This document shows, piece after piece, positions 8,477 through 17,006 of a stretch of DNA of 64,000 bases. The translations under genes and the position numbers were made by a program. The notes under the pieces were generated by a model. The model was not told the origin of the DNA. It was given only the letters and a program-made list of their open reading frames with translations, and did no database searches. The DNA comes from Streptomyces sp. WAC05374. Lineage in GTDB: Bacteria; Actinomycetota; Actinomycetes; Streptomycetales; Streptomycetaceae. Where the stretch lies: NCBI RefSeq assembly GCF_004353505.1, contig NZ_SMNQ01000002.1, positions 186,001-250,000 of the forward strand. The letters run 5' to 3'. Within the stretch, counting starts at the first letter, position 1, and each line of letters begins with the position of its first letter.

Positions 8477-10186
8477 TCAGGCGACCGTGAGCTCGACGGT
8501 CAGGGTCGCGCCGCCGGTGGTGGTGAGGCGCAGGAGGAACGTGCCGGTCCGGCCGTCGGCGTAGACCTTCGGCAGGGTGAGCATGCCGTTCGCGTCGGTC
8601 CTGAGGCCCTCCAGGGTGCGGAGCGGGTTGCCCTGCCCGTCCTTGAAGAAGGGCCCCTGGTCGGTGACGGTCGCGTCGTCCGCCGCCTTGATCATGGTGG
8701 CGGTCACCTCGACGCCGGAGGCGGCGGCGCCCTTGTACGTCGCCTTCACCTGGACCTGGTCGGCGAACTCGGTGCCGGGCGCGGCCGTCAGCGCCTTGTC
8801 GTCCGTCCTGGTGAGGGCGTCGGCCTGGCGGGCGGTGACGGTGGCGGTGCGGTCGAGCGGGGTGACCGTGCGGCCCACGACGGTGGCCCGGACGGTGAAC
8901 TCGCCGGTCCGCTCGCCCGCCTGGAGCGCGGGGGCGGTGGCGGTGCCGTCGGTGCCCGTGAGGACGGTGACGCCGGTGGCGCCGTCCGGGAAGCGGGAGT
9001 CGGTCTCGCCGACGAGGGTGAACTTCACGGCGACCCTGGCCACCGGCTTGCCCGTCGCGTTGAGCGCGGTGGCGGCGGGGCGTTCGGCGAACTGCGTGCC
9101 GGCCGTCGCGGTCAGCGGCCCGGTGCCCGCGGCCGTGAGGCGCGTGACGGTGGCCGAGGGCGGGGTCGGGGTGGGCGTCGGCGTCTGGGGCGGCGTCGGC
9201 GTCGGCGTCGGGGTGGGGGACGTCGTCGGGGGCTTGGGGGTCGGCGTGGGCGTGGGCTTCGCGGTCGCCGGGGGCGTGGGGGTGGGCGTGACCGACGGGG
9301 GCGGGGTCGGGGTGGGGGTGGGCGTCGGGGTCGGCGTGGTCGTGCCGGTCCGGCCGGTCCCGTTGTCGCTGCGGTCGACGGGCAGGACCCCGGTGCCGTC
9401 GGGCACCTGGTGGCTGTTGCTCTTGTAGTACTCGAACCAGGACAGAACGGTGCGCAGGTACTCCGTCGAGCGGTTGTAGCTGAGGATCGCCTTGTCGAGG
9501 TCCGCCTTGACCGCGAGGTCGCGGTTGTTGGCGCACAGGTACATGCCGGCCGCCTGTGCGGCGTCGTAGATGTTGTTCGGGTCCTTGCGCCCGTCACCGT
9601 TGGCGTCCTGGCCCCAGCTCGCCCAGGTGGAGGGGATGAACTGCATGGGGCCGACTGCCCGGTCGTGCGTCCGGTCGCCGTCGTAGGCGCCCTTGTCGGT
9701 GTCGGAGATGTTGGCGAAGCCGACGCCGTTGAGGACGGGGCCGAGGATCGGCGAGAAGGTCGTGCCGTTCGCGTCGACCCGGCCGCCGCGCGCCTGGCCG
9801 GACTCGACCTTGCCGATGCCGGCCAGGAGCTGCCAGGGGAGGTTGCAGCCGGGGTCGTTGGTCTTCAGGTGCTGCTCGGCCTGCTTGTAGGCGGCGAGCA
9901 CGGTCGCGGGTATGCCCGCTTCCGCCGGGCCGGTGACGACGGGCGCGTCCGGGGAACCGCCGGGCTTGGCGGGGGTGTTGAGCGGCGGCAGATCGGTGTA
10001 GTACGGGGAGTTGCCGGTCGCCGAGCCGTCGGCCGTGGGCGGTGGCGTCGTGTCGGAGAGCTGCTGGTCGCCGCCCGAGGGCGTCACGCCGGGTGCCTGT
10101 GAGGCGGAGAGCGCCGCCACCGCCGCCGCTGCCACCGCCGTACTGGTGGCTCCCTTGCGCAACCGACGGCCGATGTGCCCTGCCAT
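8477..10186 (-). CDS. Secreted lytic transglycosylase with Thr-Pro linker
   Basis: 569 aa from the ATG at 10186 (GGGGAGGG about 8 nt upstream; an in-frame start 28 codons earlier has no such site). The basic N-terminus and Ala-rich helix (residues 8-28) form a signal peptide. The MltB/SLT-type muramidase domain spans about 65-270: the catalytic Glu is in GIGKVESGQ, followed by HDRAVGPMQFIPSTW and NNIYDAAQAAGMYLC. A linker of about 70 residues is almost only Thr and Pro with occasional Ser/Ala/Lys (about 290-360). The C-terminus has two Ig-like (Big_1-type) repeats beginning GTGPLTATAGTQFAE and DDKALTAAPGTEFAD. It should cleave peptidoglycan outside the membrane, with the C-terminal modules holding it in the wall. 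Confidence 0.87.
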   Translation of the reverse strand: MAGHIGRRLRKGATSTAVAAAAVAALSASQAPGVTPSGGDQQLSDTTPPPTADGSATGNSPYYTDLPPLNTPAKPGGSPDAPVVTGPAEAGIPATVLAAYKQAEQHLKTNDPGCNLPWQLLAGIGKVESGQARGGRVDANGTTFSPILGPVLNGVGFANISDTDKGAYDGDRTHDRAVGPMQFIPSTWASWGQDANGDGRKDPNNIYDAAQAAGMYLCANNRDLAVKADLDKAILSYNRSTEYLRTVLSWFEYYKSNSHQVPDGTGVLPVDRSDNGTGRTGTTTPTPTPTPTPTPPPSVTPTPTPPATAKPTPTPTPKPPTTSPTPTPTPTPPQTPTPTPTPPSATVTRLTAAGTGPLTATAGTQFAERPAATALNATGKPVARVAVKFTLVGETDSRFPDGATGVTVLTGTDGTATAPALQAGERTGEFTVRATVVGRTVTPLDRTATVTARQADALTRTDDKALTAAPGTEFADQVQVKATYKGAAASGVEVTATMIKAADDATVTDQGPFFKDGQGNPLRTLEGLRTDANGMLTLPKVYADGRTGTFLLRLTTTGGATLTVELTVA

Positions 10187-10392
10187 ACGTCCGGTCCCTC
10201 CCCGTAGACGGCCCTTCGCGCTCCCCAGCGCGGTCTCAGGCGACCCTACGTCAACTCGGCGCCCCGGCACACCGGCACCTGACCGCTTTTCACGCTTTCG
10301 TCACCTCCTGGACGTCCGGAATCCGGTGGAGGAACGTCACGCATACTGGGCGGCATTGATCCGTGGTTCGCACGTCGGGGGGCACGACAGCC

Positions 10393-11220
10393 ATGCCGTT
10401 CACACTCAGCCATGCCGCGGCGGTCCTGCCGGGGATACGGAAGTCGGGCACCGGGCGGGGGCCGTTGGTCGCCTCGGCGCTCGTCATGGGGTCCTTCTCG
10501 CCCGATATGACGTACTTCGCGGACACCGTGATCCCCGGGGCGATGCTCTTCGGGGACGTCACCCACGGCCTGATGGGCATCCTGACCGTCGACGTTCTGA
10601 TCACGGCCGCTCTCGTGGCGGTGTGGCTGATGGTGCGTGAGCCGCTGCTGGCCCTGGTGCCGGGCCGGTGGCAGGGACGGACGCACGCCCTGGTGCGGGG
10701 TGAGTCCTGGCGCGAGCGGCATCCGGCGGGGCTCGCGGTCCGCTTCTACGTCTCGGCCGCCATCGGGGCGGCGACGCACGTGGGGTGGGACGCCTTCACG
10801 CACGCGGACCGGTGGGGCACCAGGGTGCTGCCGGTACTGGGCGACGTGGTGGCCGGCTTCCCCGTGTACCTGTACGCCCAGTACGGCGGCTCCGCCGTGG
10901 CCCTGGTGGTGCTGGTGTGGTTCGTGGGCGGCGCGCTGCGGCGGGTGCCGCCGGAGGCGGCGGTGCGGGCTCCGGCGTCGGTGCCGGTGCTGGACCGGCG
11001 GGGGCGGTGGCTGGCGGGGGGCCTGCTCGGGGGGTGCGTGGCGGCCGGGATCGTGCACCGGTGCGTGCGGTGGTACGCGTACTGGGGGCGGATCGACACG
11101 CCGCTGGACATCATCCCCACGGCGTGCTTCGGCGCGGGGGCCGGGCTGGCGGCGGGCCTGCTGCTGTACGGCGCGGGGATGCGCCTGCGCACGGCGGGCG
11201 CACGCGGGGCGGCGGGCTAG
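10393..11220 (+). CDS. DUF4184 family membrane protein
   Basis: 275 aa. The start MPFTLSHAAAVLPGI is the conserved beginning of DUF4184 proteins, so the ATG at 10393 is preferred over an in-frame GTG ten codons earlier; a G-rich ribosome site precedes it. Several membrane helices are visible (about 75-95 LTVDVLITAALVAVWLM, 165-185, 210-230, 245-265) together with conserved polar motifs SPDMTYF, THGLMGIL and THVGWDAFTH. Asp and His residues near the membrane recall the phospholipase-like or metal-dependent hydrolase relatives of the family, but activity is not shown. It is divergent from the lytic transglycosylase. Confidence 0.8.
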   Translation: MPFTLSHAAAVLPGIRKSGTGRGPLVASALVMGSFSPDMTYFADTVIPGAMLFGDVTHGLMGILTVDVLITAALVAVWLMVREPLLALVPGRWQGRTHALVRGESWRERHPAGLAVRFYVSAAIGAATHVGWDAFTHADRWGTRVLPVLGDVVAGFPVYLYAQYGGSAVALVVLVWFVGGALRRVPPEAAVRAPASVPVLDRRGRWLAGGLLGGCVAAGIVHRCVRWYAYWGRIDTPLDIIPTACFGAGAGLAAGLLLYGAGMRLRTAGARGAAG

Positions 11221-11288
11221 CCGCGCCCCGGCCGGGCGGGCGTGTCCGGGCCGGCGCAGGGGCGGCGGGCTGGCCGCGCCCCGGCCGG
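11206..11288. repeat. 30-bp direct repeat spanning the DUF4184 stop codon
   Basis: Copies at 11206-11235 and 11259-11288 (period 53 bp) match at 29 of 30 positions. The only difference, A11219 versus G11272, changes the stop TAG of the upstream gene to TGG in the second copy. The tract is otherwise non-coding and rich in GGCC/CCGG dyads, and could help end transcription of both convergent genes. Confidence 0.7.
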
Positions 11289-11320
11289 CCCGTGCTGGGC
11301 CGACCGGGGGCGGGGGCACG

Positions 11321-14029
11321 TCAGTGCGCCGCGGAGTCCCAGTCCGCGCCGACGCCCACCGAGACGTCCAGCGGGGCGCGCAGCTCGACCGCCGTGGACA
11401 TCTCGTGCCGGACGATCTCCTCCACGCGCTCACGCTCGCCGGGGGCCACTTCGAGGACGATTTCGTCGTGGACCTGGAGCAGGATGCGCGTGGCCAGGCC
11501 CGCCTCGCGCAGCGCCCGGTCGACGTTGAGCATGGCGACCTTCACGATGTCGGCGGCCGTGCCCTGGATCGGGGCGTTCAGCGCCATCCGCTCGGCCGCC
11601 TCGCGGCGCTGGCGGTTGTCGCTGTTCAGGTCCGGCAGGTACCGGCGGCGGCCGAGCATCGTCTCCGTGTACCCGGTGGCGCGGGCCTCGTCGACGACCC
11701 GGCGCAGATAGTCCCGCACGCCGCCGAACCGCTCGAAGTACGTGTCCATCAGGGCACGCGCCTCGCCCGCCTCGATGTTGAGCTGCTGGGACAGGCCGAA
11801 GGCGGACAGGCCGTACGCCAGGCCGTACGACATGGCCTTGATCTTGCGGCGCATCTCGGCGTCGACCGCCGAGCGCTCCACGGAGAACACCTGGGAGGCG
11901 ACGGTGGTGTGCAGGTCCTCGCCGGAGGTGAACGCCTCGATCAGGCCCGCGTCCTCGGAGAGGTGGGCCATGACCCGCAGCTCGATCTGGCTGTAGTCGG
12001 CCGTCATGAGGGACTCGAAGCCCTCGCCGACGACGAAGCCGTGCCGGATGGCGCGGCCCTCGTCGGTGCGCACCGGCACGTTCTGGAGGTTGGGGTCGGT
12101 GGACGACAGCCGGCCCGTCGCCGCGACGGTCTGGCTGAAGGTGGTGTGGATCCGGCCGTCCGCCGCGATCGTCTTGATCAGGCCCTCGACGGTGGAACGC
12201 AGCCGGGCCTGCTCGCGGTGGCGCAGCATGATGACCGGCAGTTCGTGCTCGGTCTGGCCGGCCAGCCAGGCCAGCGCGTCGGCGTCCGTGGTGTAACCGG
12301 TCTTGGTCTTCTTGGTCTTCGGCAGGTTCAGCTCGCCGAAGAGGACCTCCTGGAGCTGCTTGGGCGAGCCGAGGTTGAACTCGTGCCCGACGGAGGCGTG
12401 CGCCTCCTTCACGGCCTGCTGGACCGCGCCCGCGAACTGCTGCTCCATGGCCTCCAGGTGGGCGCGGTCGGCGAAGATGCCGTGCCGCTCCATCCGGGCG
12501 AGCAGCAGGGAAGTGGGCAGCTCCACGTCGTGCAGCAGCCCGGTGGCACCGACCTCCCCGAGCTTCTCGCCGAACGCGTCGCCCAGGTCGAGGACCGCGC
12601 GGGCCTGGGCCATCAGGGCGTCGGCCTCGGCCTGCTCGTCGGTGCCGAAGGCGAGCTGCCCGTCGGCGGCGGCGGGGGCCAGCTCGCGGTGCAGGTACTC
12701 GACGGACAGGGCGTCCAGCGCGAACGACCGGCGGCCCGGCTTGACCAGGTACGCGGCGAGGGCGGTGTCCATGGTGATGCCCTCGATGTGCCAGCCGTGC
12801 TCGGGGAAGACCCGCAGCGCCTCCTTGGCACTGTGCATGATCTTCGGGCGGTCCGGGTCGGCGAGCCAGGCGGAGAAGGCCCGCTCGTCGGCCTCGTCGA
12901 GCTGGGTGGTGTCGAACCAGGCCGCCTTGCCGTCGGCGGCGGCGAGCGCGACCTCGCTGACGTTGCCCACGCCGAGTGCCCAGGTGGCGACGGTCGCCAC
13001 ACCCAGCGGCTGGTTGCCGTGCTGCTCCAGCCAGAACGCCAGCTCCCCCGCGCCCAGGACCGTGCCGTCCAGCTCGACGCCGGCGGCCGTGGCCGGCGCC
13101 TCTTCCTCCTCCGCGCCCGGGTCGACCGCGAGGAGCCGCTCCCGCAGGCTCGGGTTGCGGATCTCCAGGACCTCCAGGAACCCCTTCAGCGCGGTCCTGT
13201 CGTAGGGCCGGCGCTCCAGGTCCGCGACGGACTTGGGCAGCTCGACGTCCCGGACCAGCTCCGTCAGGTGGCGGTTGAGCTTGACCGACTCCAGGTGGTC
13301 GCGCAGCGCCTGCCCGACCTTGCCCTTGACCTCGTCGGCGCGCTCGACCAGCTCCGCGAAGGACCCGAACTGGGTGATCCACTTGGTGGCGGTCTTCTCG
13401 CCGACACCGGGGATGCCCGGCAGGTTGTCGGACGGGTCGCCGCGCAGGGCGGCGAAGTCCGGGTACTGCGAGGGGGTCAGTCCGTACTTCTCCTGGACCT
13501 TCTCCGGGGTGAACCGGGTCAGCTCGGAGACGCCCTTGGTGGGGTACAGCACCGTGATGTGGTCGGAGACGAGCTGGAAGGAGTCCCGGTCACCGGTGAC
13601 GATCAGCACCTCGAAGCCCGCCGCCTCGGCCTGCGTGGCCAGGGTGGCGATGACGTCGTCGGCCTCGAAGCCGTCGACCGCGAACCGCTCCGCGTTCATC
13701 GTGTCCAGCAGCTCGCCGATCAGCTCCACCTGCCCCTTGAACTCGTCGGGGGTCTTGGAGCGGTTCGCCTTGTACTCGGGGAAGTCCGCCGAGCGCCAGG
13801 TCTTGCGGGACACGTCGAACGCCACGGCGAAGTGCGTCGGCGACTCGTCACGCAGCGTGTTCGCCAGCATCGACGCGAAGCCGTAGATGGCGTTGGTCGT
13901 CTGGCCGCTCGCGGTCGTGAAGTTCTCCGCGGGCAGCGCGAAGAACGCCCGGTACGCCAGGGAGTGCCCGTCCATGAGGAGCAGGCGCGGACGGTTGTCG
14001 TCGGTCTTCTTCGATGCTGTCTCTACCAC
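11321..14029 (-). CDS. polA: DNA polymerase I
   Basis: 902 aa from GTG at 14029 (VVETASKKTDDNRPRLLLMD), matching the known N-terminus of streptomycete PolA. The N-terminal 5'-3' exonuclease is complete (LLLMDGHSLAYRAFF, VDGFEADDVIAT, VTGDRDSFQL, GDPSDNLPGIPGVG). The middle 3'-5' exonuclease-like domain (about 320-500) lacks the Asp-x-Glu signature (FDTTQLDEAD is seen instead), so proofreading is probably absent, as in other actinobacterial PolA. The polymerase domain is intact: motif A MTADYSQIELRVMAHLS, motif B RRKIKAMSYGLAYGLSAFG, motif C LLQVHDEIVLEV. It fills gaps in Okazaki maturation and repair. Confidence 0.97.
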   Translation of the reverse strand: MVETASKKTDDNRPRLLLMDGHSLAYRAFFALPAENFTTASGQTTNAIYGFASMLANTLRDESPTHFAVAFDVSRKTWRSADFPEYKANRSKTPDEFKGQVELIGELLDTMNAERFAVDGFEADDVIATLATQAEAAGFEVLIVTGDRDSFQLVSDHITVLYPTKGVSELTRFTPEKVQEKYGLTPSQYPDFAALRGDPSDNLPGIPGVGEKTATKWITQFGSFAELVERADEVKGKVGQALRDHLESVKLNRHLTELVRDVELPKSVADLERRPYDRTALKGFLEVLEIRNPSLRERLLAVDPGAEEEEAPATAAGVELDGTVLGAGELAFWLEQHGNQPLGVATVATWALGVGNVSEVALAAADGKAAWFDTTQLDEADERAFSAWLADPDRPKIMHSAKEALRVFPEHGWHIEGITMDTALAAYLVKPGRRSFALDALSVEYLHRELAPAAADGQLAFGTDEQAEADALMAQARAVLDLGDAFGEKLGEVGATGLLHDVELPTSLLLARMERHGIFADRAHLEAMEQQFAGAVQQAVKEAHASVGHEFNLGSPKQLQEVLFGELNLPKTKKTKTGYTTDADALAWLAGQTEHELPVIMLRHREQARLRSTVEGLIKTIAADGRIHTTFSQTVAATGRLSSTDPNLQNVPVRTDEGRAIRHGFVVGEGFESLMTADYSQIELRVMAHLSEDAGLIEAFTSGEDLHTTVASQVFSVERSAVDAEMRRKIKAMSYGLAYGLSAFGLSQQLNIEAGEARALMDTYFERFGGVRDYLRRVVDEARATGYTETMLGRRRYLPDLNSDNRQRREAAERMALNAPIQGTAADIVKVAMLNVDRALREAGLATRILLQVHDEIVLEVAPGERERVEEIVRHEMSTAVELRAPLDVSVGVGADWDSAAH

Positions 14030-14153
14030 GGGGACGATCCTGCCACGCCCCACTGACAATGCCGCTCCCGCCCGAGGGGCGGCGACGGCTGTCGGTGCCA
14101 CGTGACAGGATCGGAGACGTACCCCGCCACACAACCGCTCAAGGGGGAGCGTG

Positions 14154-16436
14154 ATGGCCAGCAAGCCGCCCACAGGTGACCCGGTCCAGGACGCGCCGCA
14201 GGTCGCGCCGCCGCAGCACGCCGCCGCAGGGCTCCCCGCGATCGGGCACACGCTCAAGGTCTCGCACGCCCAGATGGGGCTGCGCCGCACCGCGCGCACC
14301 CTGCTCAAGGTCAACCAGAAGGACGGCTTCGACTGCCCCGGCTGCGCCTGGCCCGAGGGCGACAAGCGGCACGTCGCGGAATTCTGCGAGAACGGGGCGA
14401 AGGCCGTCGCCGAGGAGGCGACGCTGCGCCGGGTCACCCCGGAGTTCTTCGCCGCCCACCCCATCGCGGACCTGGCCACCCGCAGCGGGTACTGGCTGGG
14501 CCAGCAGGGCCGCATCACCCACCCCATGTACGCGGCGGAGGGCGCCGACCGGTACGAGCCGGTGAGCTGGGAGCGGGCCTTTCAGATCATCGCGGAGGAG
14601 CTGACCGCCCTCGGCTCCCCCGACGAGGCCGTCTTCTACACCTCAGGCCGCACCAGCAACGAGGCCGCGTTCCTGCTCCAGCTCTTCGCCCGGGAGTTCG
14701 GCACGAACAATCTGCCGGACTGCTCCAACATGTGCCACGAGTCGTCCGGCTCGGCGCTGAACGAGACCATCGGCATCGGCAAGGGCAGCGTCTCGCTGGA
14801 GGACCTGCACCGCGCCGACCTGATCATCGTGGCCGGGCAGAACCCGGGCACCAACCACCCCCGCATGCTGTCCGCCCTGGAGAAGGCCAAGGCCTCCGGT
14901 GCACGGATCATCTCGGTGAACCCGCTGCCCGAGGCGGGCCTGGAGCGGTTCAAGAACCCGCAGACGCCGCAGGGCATGCTCAAGGGCGCCGCCCTCACCG
15001 ACCTCTTCCTCCAGATCCGCATCGGCGGCGACCAGGCCCTCTTCCGGCTGCTGAACAAGCTGGTCCTGGAGACGGAAGGGGCGGTCGACGAGGACTTCGT
15101 ACGGGAGCACACCCACGGGTACGAGGAGTTCGCCGCCGCCGCCCGGGCCGCCGACTGGGACGAGACCCTCGCCGCCACGGGCCTGGAGCGCGGCGAGATC
15201 GAGCGGGCGCTGCGCATGGTGCTCGCCTCGCGGCGCACCATCGTGTGCTGGGCCATGGGCCTCACCCAGCACAAGCACTCGGTGCCCACCATCCGTGAGG
15301 TGGTCAACTTCCTGCTGCTGCGGGGCAACATCGGCCGCCCCGGGGCCGGCGTGTGCCCGGTCCGCGGCCACTCCAACGTGCAGGGCGACCGCACCATGGG
15401 CATCTTCGAGCGCCCGGCGCCCGCCTTCCTGGACGCGCTGGACAAGGAATTCGGGATCACCTCGCCCCGCCACCACGGTCTCGACGTGGTCCGTGCCATC
15501 GAGGCGCTGCGGGACGGCAGGGCGAAGGTCTTCTTCGCCATGGGCGGCAACTTCGTCGGCGCGACGCCCGACACCGAGGTCACCGAGGCCGCCGTGCGGC
15601 GCGCCCGGCTCACCGTGCACGTGTCGACCAAGCTGAACCGGTCCCACGCGGTCACCGGCACGCGCGCGCTGATCCTGCCCACGCTGGGCCGCACCGACAA
15701 GGACGTGCAGAAGAGCGGCAAGCAGTTCGTGACGGTCGAGGACTCGATGGGCCTGGTCCACGCCTCACGGGGGAACCTGCCGCCGGCGAGCCCGCACCTG
15801 CTGTCCGAGCCGGCGATCGTGGCCCGCCTGGCGCGGGCGGTGCTGGGCGAGGCGTCGGCCACACCGTGGGAGGAGTTCGCACACGACTACGCCACGATCC
15901 GCGACCGCATCGCGCGCGTGGTGCCCGGCTTCGAGGACTTCAACGCCAGGCTGGCGGCGAACCCCGGCGGCTTCACCCTCCCGCACGCCCCGCGCGACGA
16001 GCGCCGCTTCCCCACGAAGACCGGCAAGGCGAACTTCACGGCCGCCCCCGTCGAGTACCCCCGGGTGCCCGAAGGCCGGCTGCTGCTCCAGACGCTGCGC
16101 TCGCACGACCAGTACAACACCACGATCTACGGTCTGGACGACCGCTACCGGGGCATCAAGGGCGGCCGCCGCGTCGTCCTGGTCCACCCCGACGACGCCC
16201 GCCGGCTCGGCCTGGCCGACGGGGCGTACGCCGACCTGGTCAGCGAGTGGACGGACGGCTCCGAGCGCCGCGCGGCCGGCTTCCGCGTCGTCCACTACCC
16301 CACCGCCCTCGGCTGCGCGGCGGCGTACTACCCGGAGACCAACGTCCTGGTGCCGCTGGAGGCGACCGCCGACGTCAGCAACACCCCCGCCAGCAAGTCC
16401 GTCATCGTGCGTCTGGAACAATCACCCACCGTCTGA
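14154..16436 (+). CDS. FdhF/YdeP family molybdopterin oxidoreductase
   Basis: 760 aa. The ATG at 14154 has GGGGGA about 6 nt upstream; a GTG directly before it would add one residue. YdeP-type features: DGFDCPGCAWPEGDKRHVAE near residue 60, then NNLPDCSNMCHESSGSAL, where Cys takes the place of the Mo-binding selenocysteine or cysteine of formate dehydrogenase H, AGQNPGTNHPRML, and a C-terminal molydopterin-dinucleotide binding domain (LQTLRSHDQYNTTIYG). These enzymes bind a bis-MGD cofactor; E. coli YdeP is linked to acid resistance but its substrate is unknown. Divergent from polA across about 120 nt. Confidence 0.9.
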   Translation: MASKPPTGDPVQDAPQVAPPQHAAAGLPAIGHTLKVSHAQMGLRRTARTLLKVNQKDGFDCPGCAWPEGDKRHVAEFCENGAKAVAEEATLRRVTPEFFAAHPIADLATRSGYWLGQQGRITHPMYAAEGADRYEPVSWERAFQIIAEELTALGSPDEAVFYTSGRTSNEAAFLLQLFAREFGTNNLPDCSNMCHESSGSALNETIGIGKGSVSLEDLHRADLIIVAGQNPGTNHPRMLSALEKAKASGARIISVNPLPEAGLERFKNPQTPQGMLKGAALTDLFLQIRIGGDQALFRLLNKLVLETEGAVDEDFVREHTHGYEEFAAAARAADWDETLAATGLERGEIERALRMVLASRRTIVCWAMGLTQHKHSVPTIREVVNFLLLRGNIGRPGAGVCPVRGHSNVQGDRTMGIFERPAPAFLDALDKEFGITSPRHHGLDVVRAIEALRDGRAKVFFAMGGNFVGATPDTEVTEAAVRRARLTVHVSTKLNRSHAVTGTRALILPTLGRTDKDVQKSGKQFVTVEDSMGLVHASRGNLPPASPHLLSEPAIVARLARAVLGEASATPWEEFAHDYATIRDRIARVVPGFEDFNARLAANPGGFTLPHAPRDERRFPTKTGKANFTAAPVEYPRVPEGRLLLQTLRSHDQYNTTIYGLDDRYRGIKGGRRVVLVHPDDARRLGLADGAYADLVSEWTDGSERRAAGFRVVHYPTALGCAAAYYPETNVLVPLEATADVSNTPASKSVIVRLEQSPTV

Positions 16437-16499
16437 GCGTTCGCTTAGGAAGCGCCGCAGACCAGGGACATGACCGCACGACGATCGGAGCCGGGCCCC

Positions 16500-17006
16500 A
16501 TGGGCGAGCAGACACAGGTGAAGTTCCCTCAAGAGGTCATCGACGAGTACGCCTCACTCGGCGTGGACCTGCCCGCCCTCTTCTCCGCCGGGCACCTCGG
16601 CAACCGCATGGGCGTGCAGATCGTCGAGGCGTCCGCGGACCGCGTCGTCGGCACCATGCCGGTCGAGGGCAACACCCAGCCCTACGGGCTGCTGCACGGC
16701 GGCGCGTCCGCCGTGCTGGCCGAGACGCTCGGCTCGGTCGGCTCCATGCTGCACGGCGGCGTCTCCAGGATCGCTGTGGGCGTGGACCTGAACTGCACGC
16801 ACCACCGGGGCGTCCGCAGCGGACTGGTGACCGGTGTGGCCACCCCCGTCCACCGCGGCCGCTCCACCGCGACGTACGAGATCGTCATCACCGACGAGCA
16901 GGACAAGCGGGTCTGCACGGCCCGCCTGACCTGCCTCCTGCGCGACGTCTCCCCCAAGGACGCGGAGAACGTCCCCGGGGCGGTCACCGCCCCGGCCAAG
17001 GACTGA
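16500..17006 (+). CDS. PaaI-type hotdog-fold acyl-CoA thioesterase
   Basis: 168 aa from the ATG at 16500 (GGAG about 9 nt upstream); a start 10 codons earlier at 16470 is also possible. The hotdog signature QPYGLLHGGASAVLAETLGS has the conserved His-Gly-Gly and the catalytic Glu eight residues on. It is followed by VGVDLNCTHHRGVRSGLV and a core strand RSTATYEIVI. It probably hydrolyses short or aromatic acyl-CoA, and family members recycle CoA during phenylacetate or menaquinone-related metabolism. The last 23 nt overlap the end of the convergent peptidase gene. Confidence 0.85.
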   Translation: MGEQTQVKFPQEVIDEYASLGVDLPALFSAGHLGNRMGVQIVEASADRVVGTMPVEGNTQPYGLLHGGASAVLAETLGSVGSMLHGGVSRIAVGVDLNCTHHRGVRSGLVTGVATPVHRGRSTATYEIVITDEQDKRVCTARLTCLLRDVSPKDAENVPGAVTAPAKD

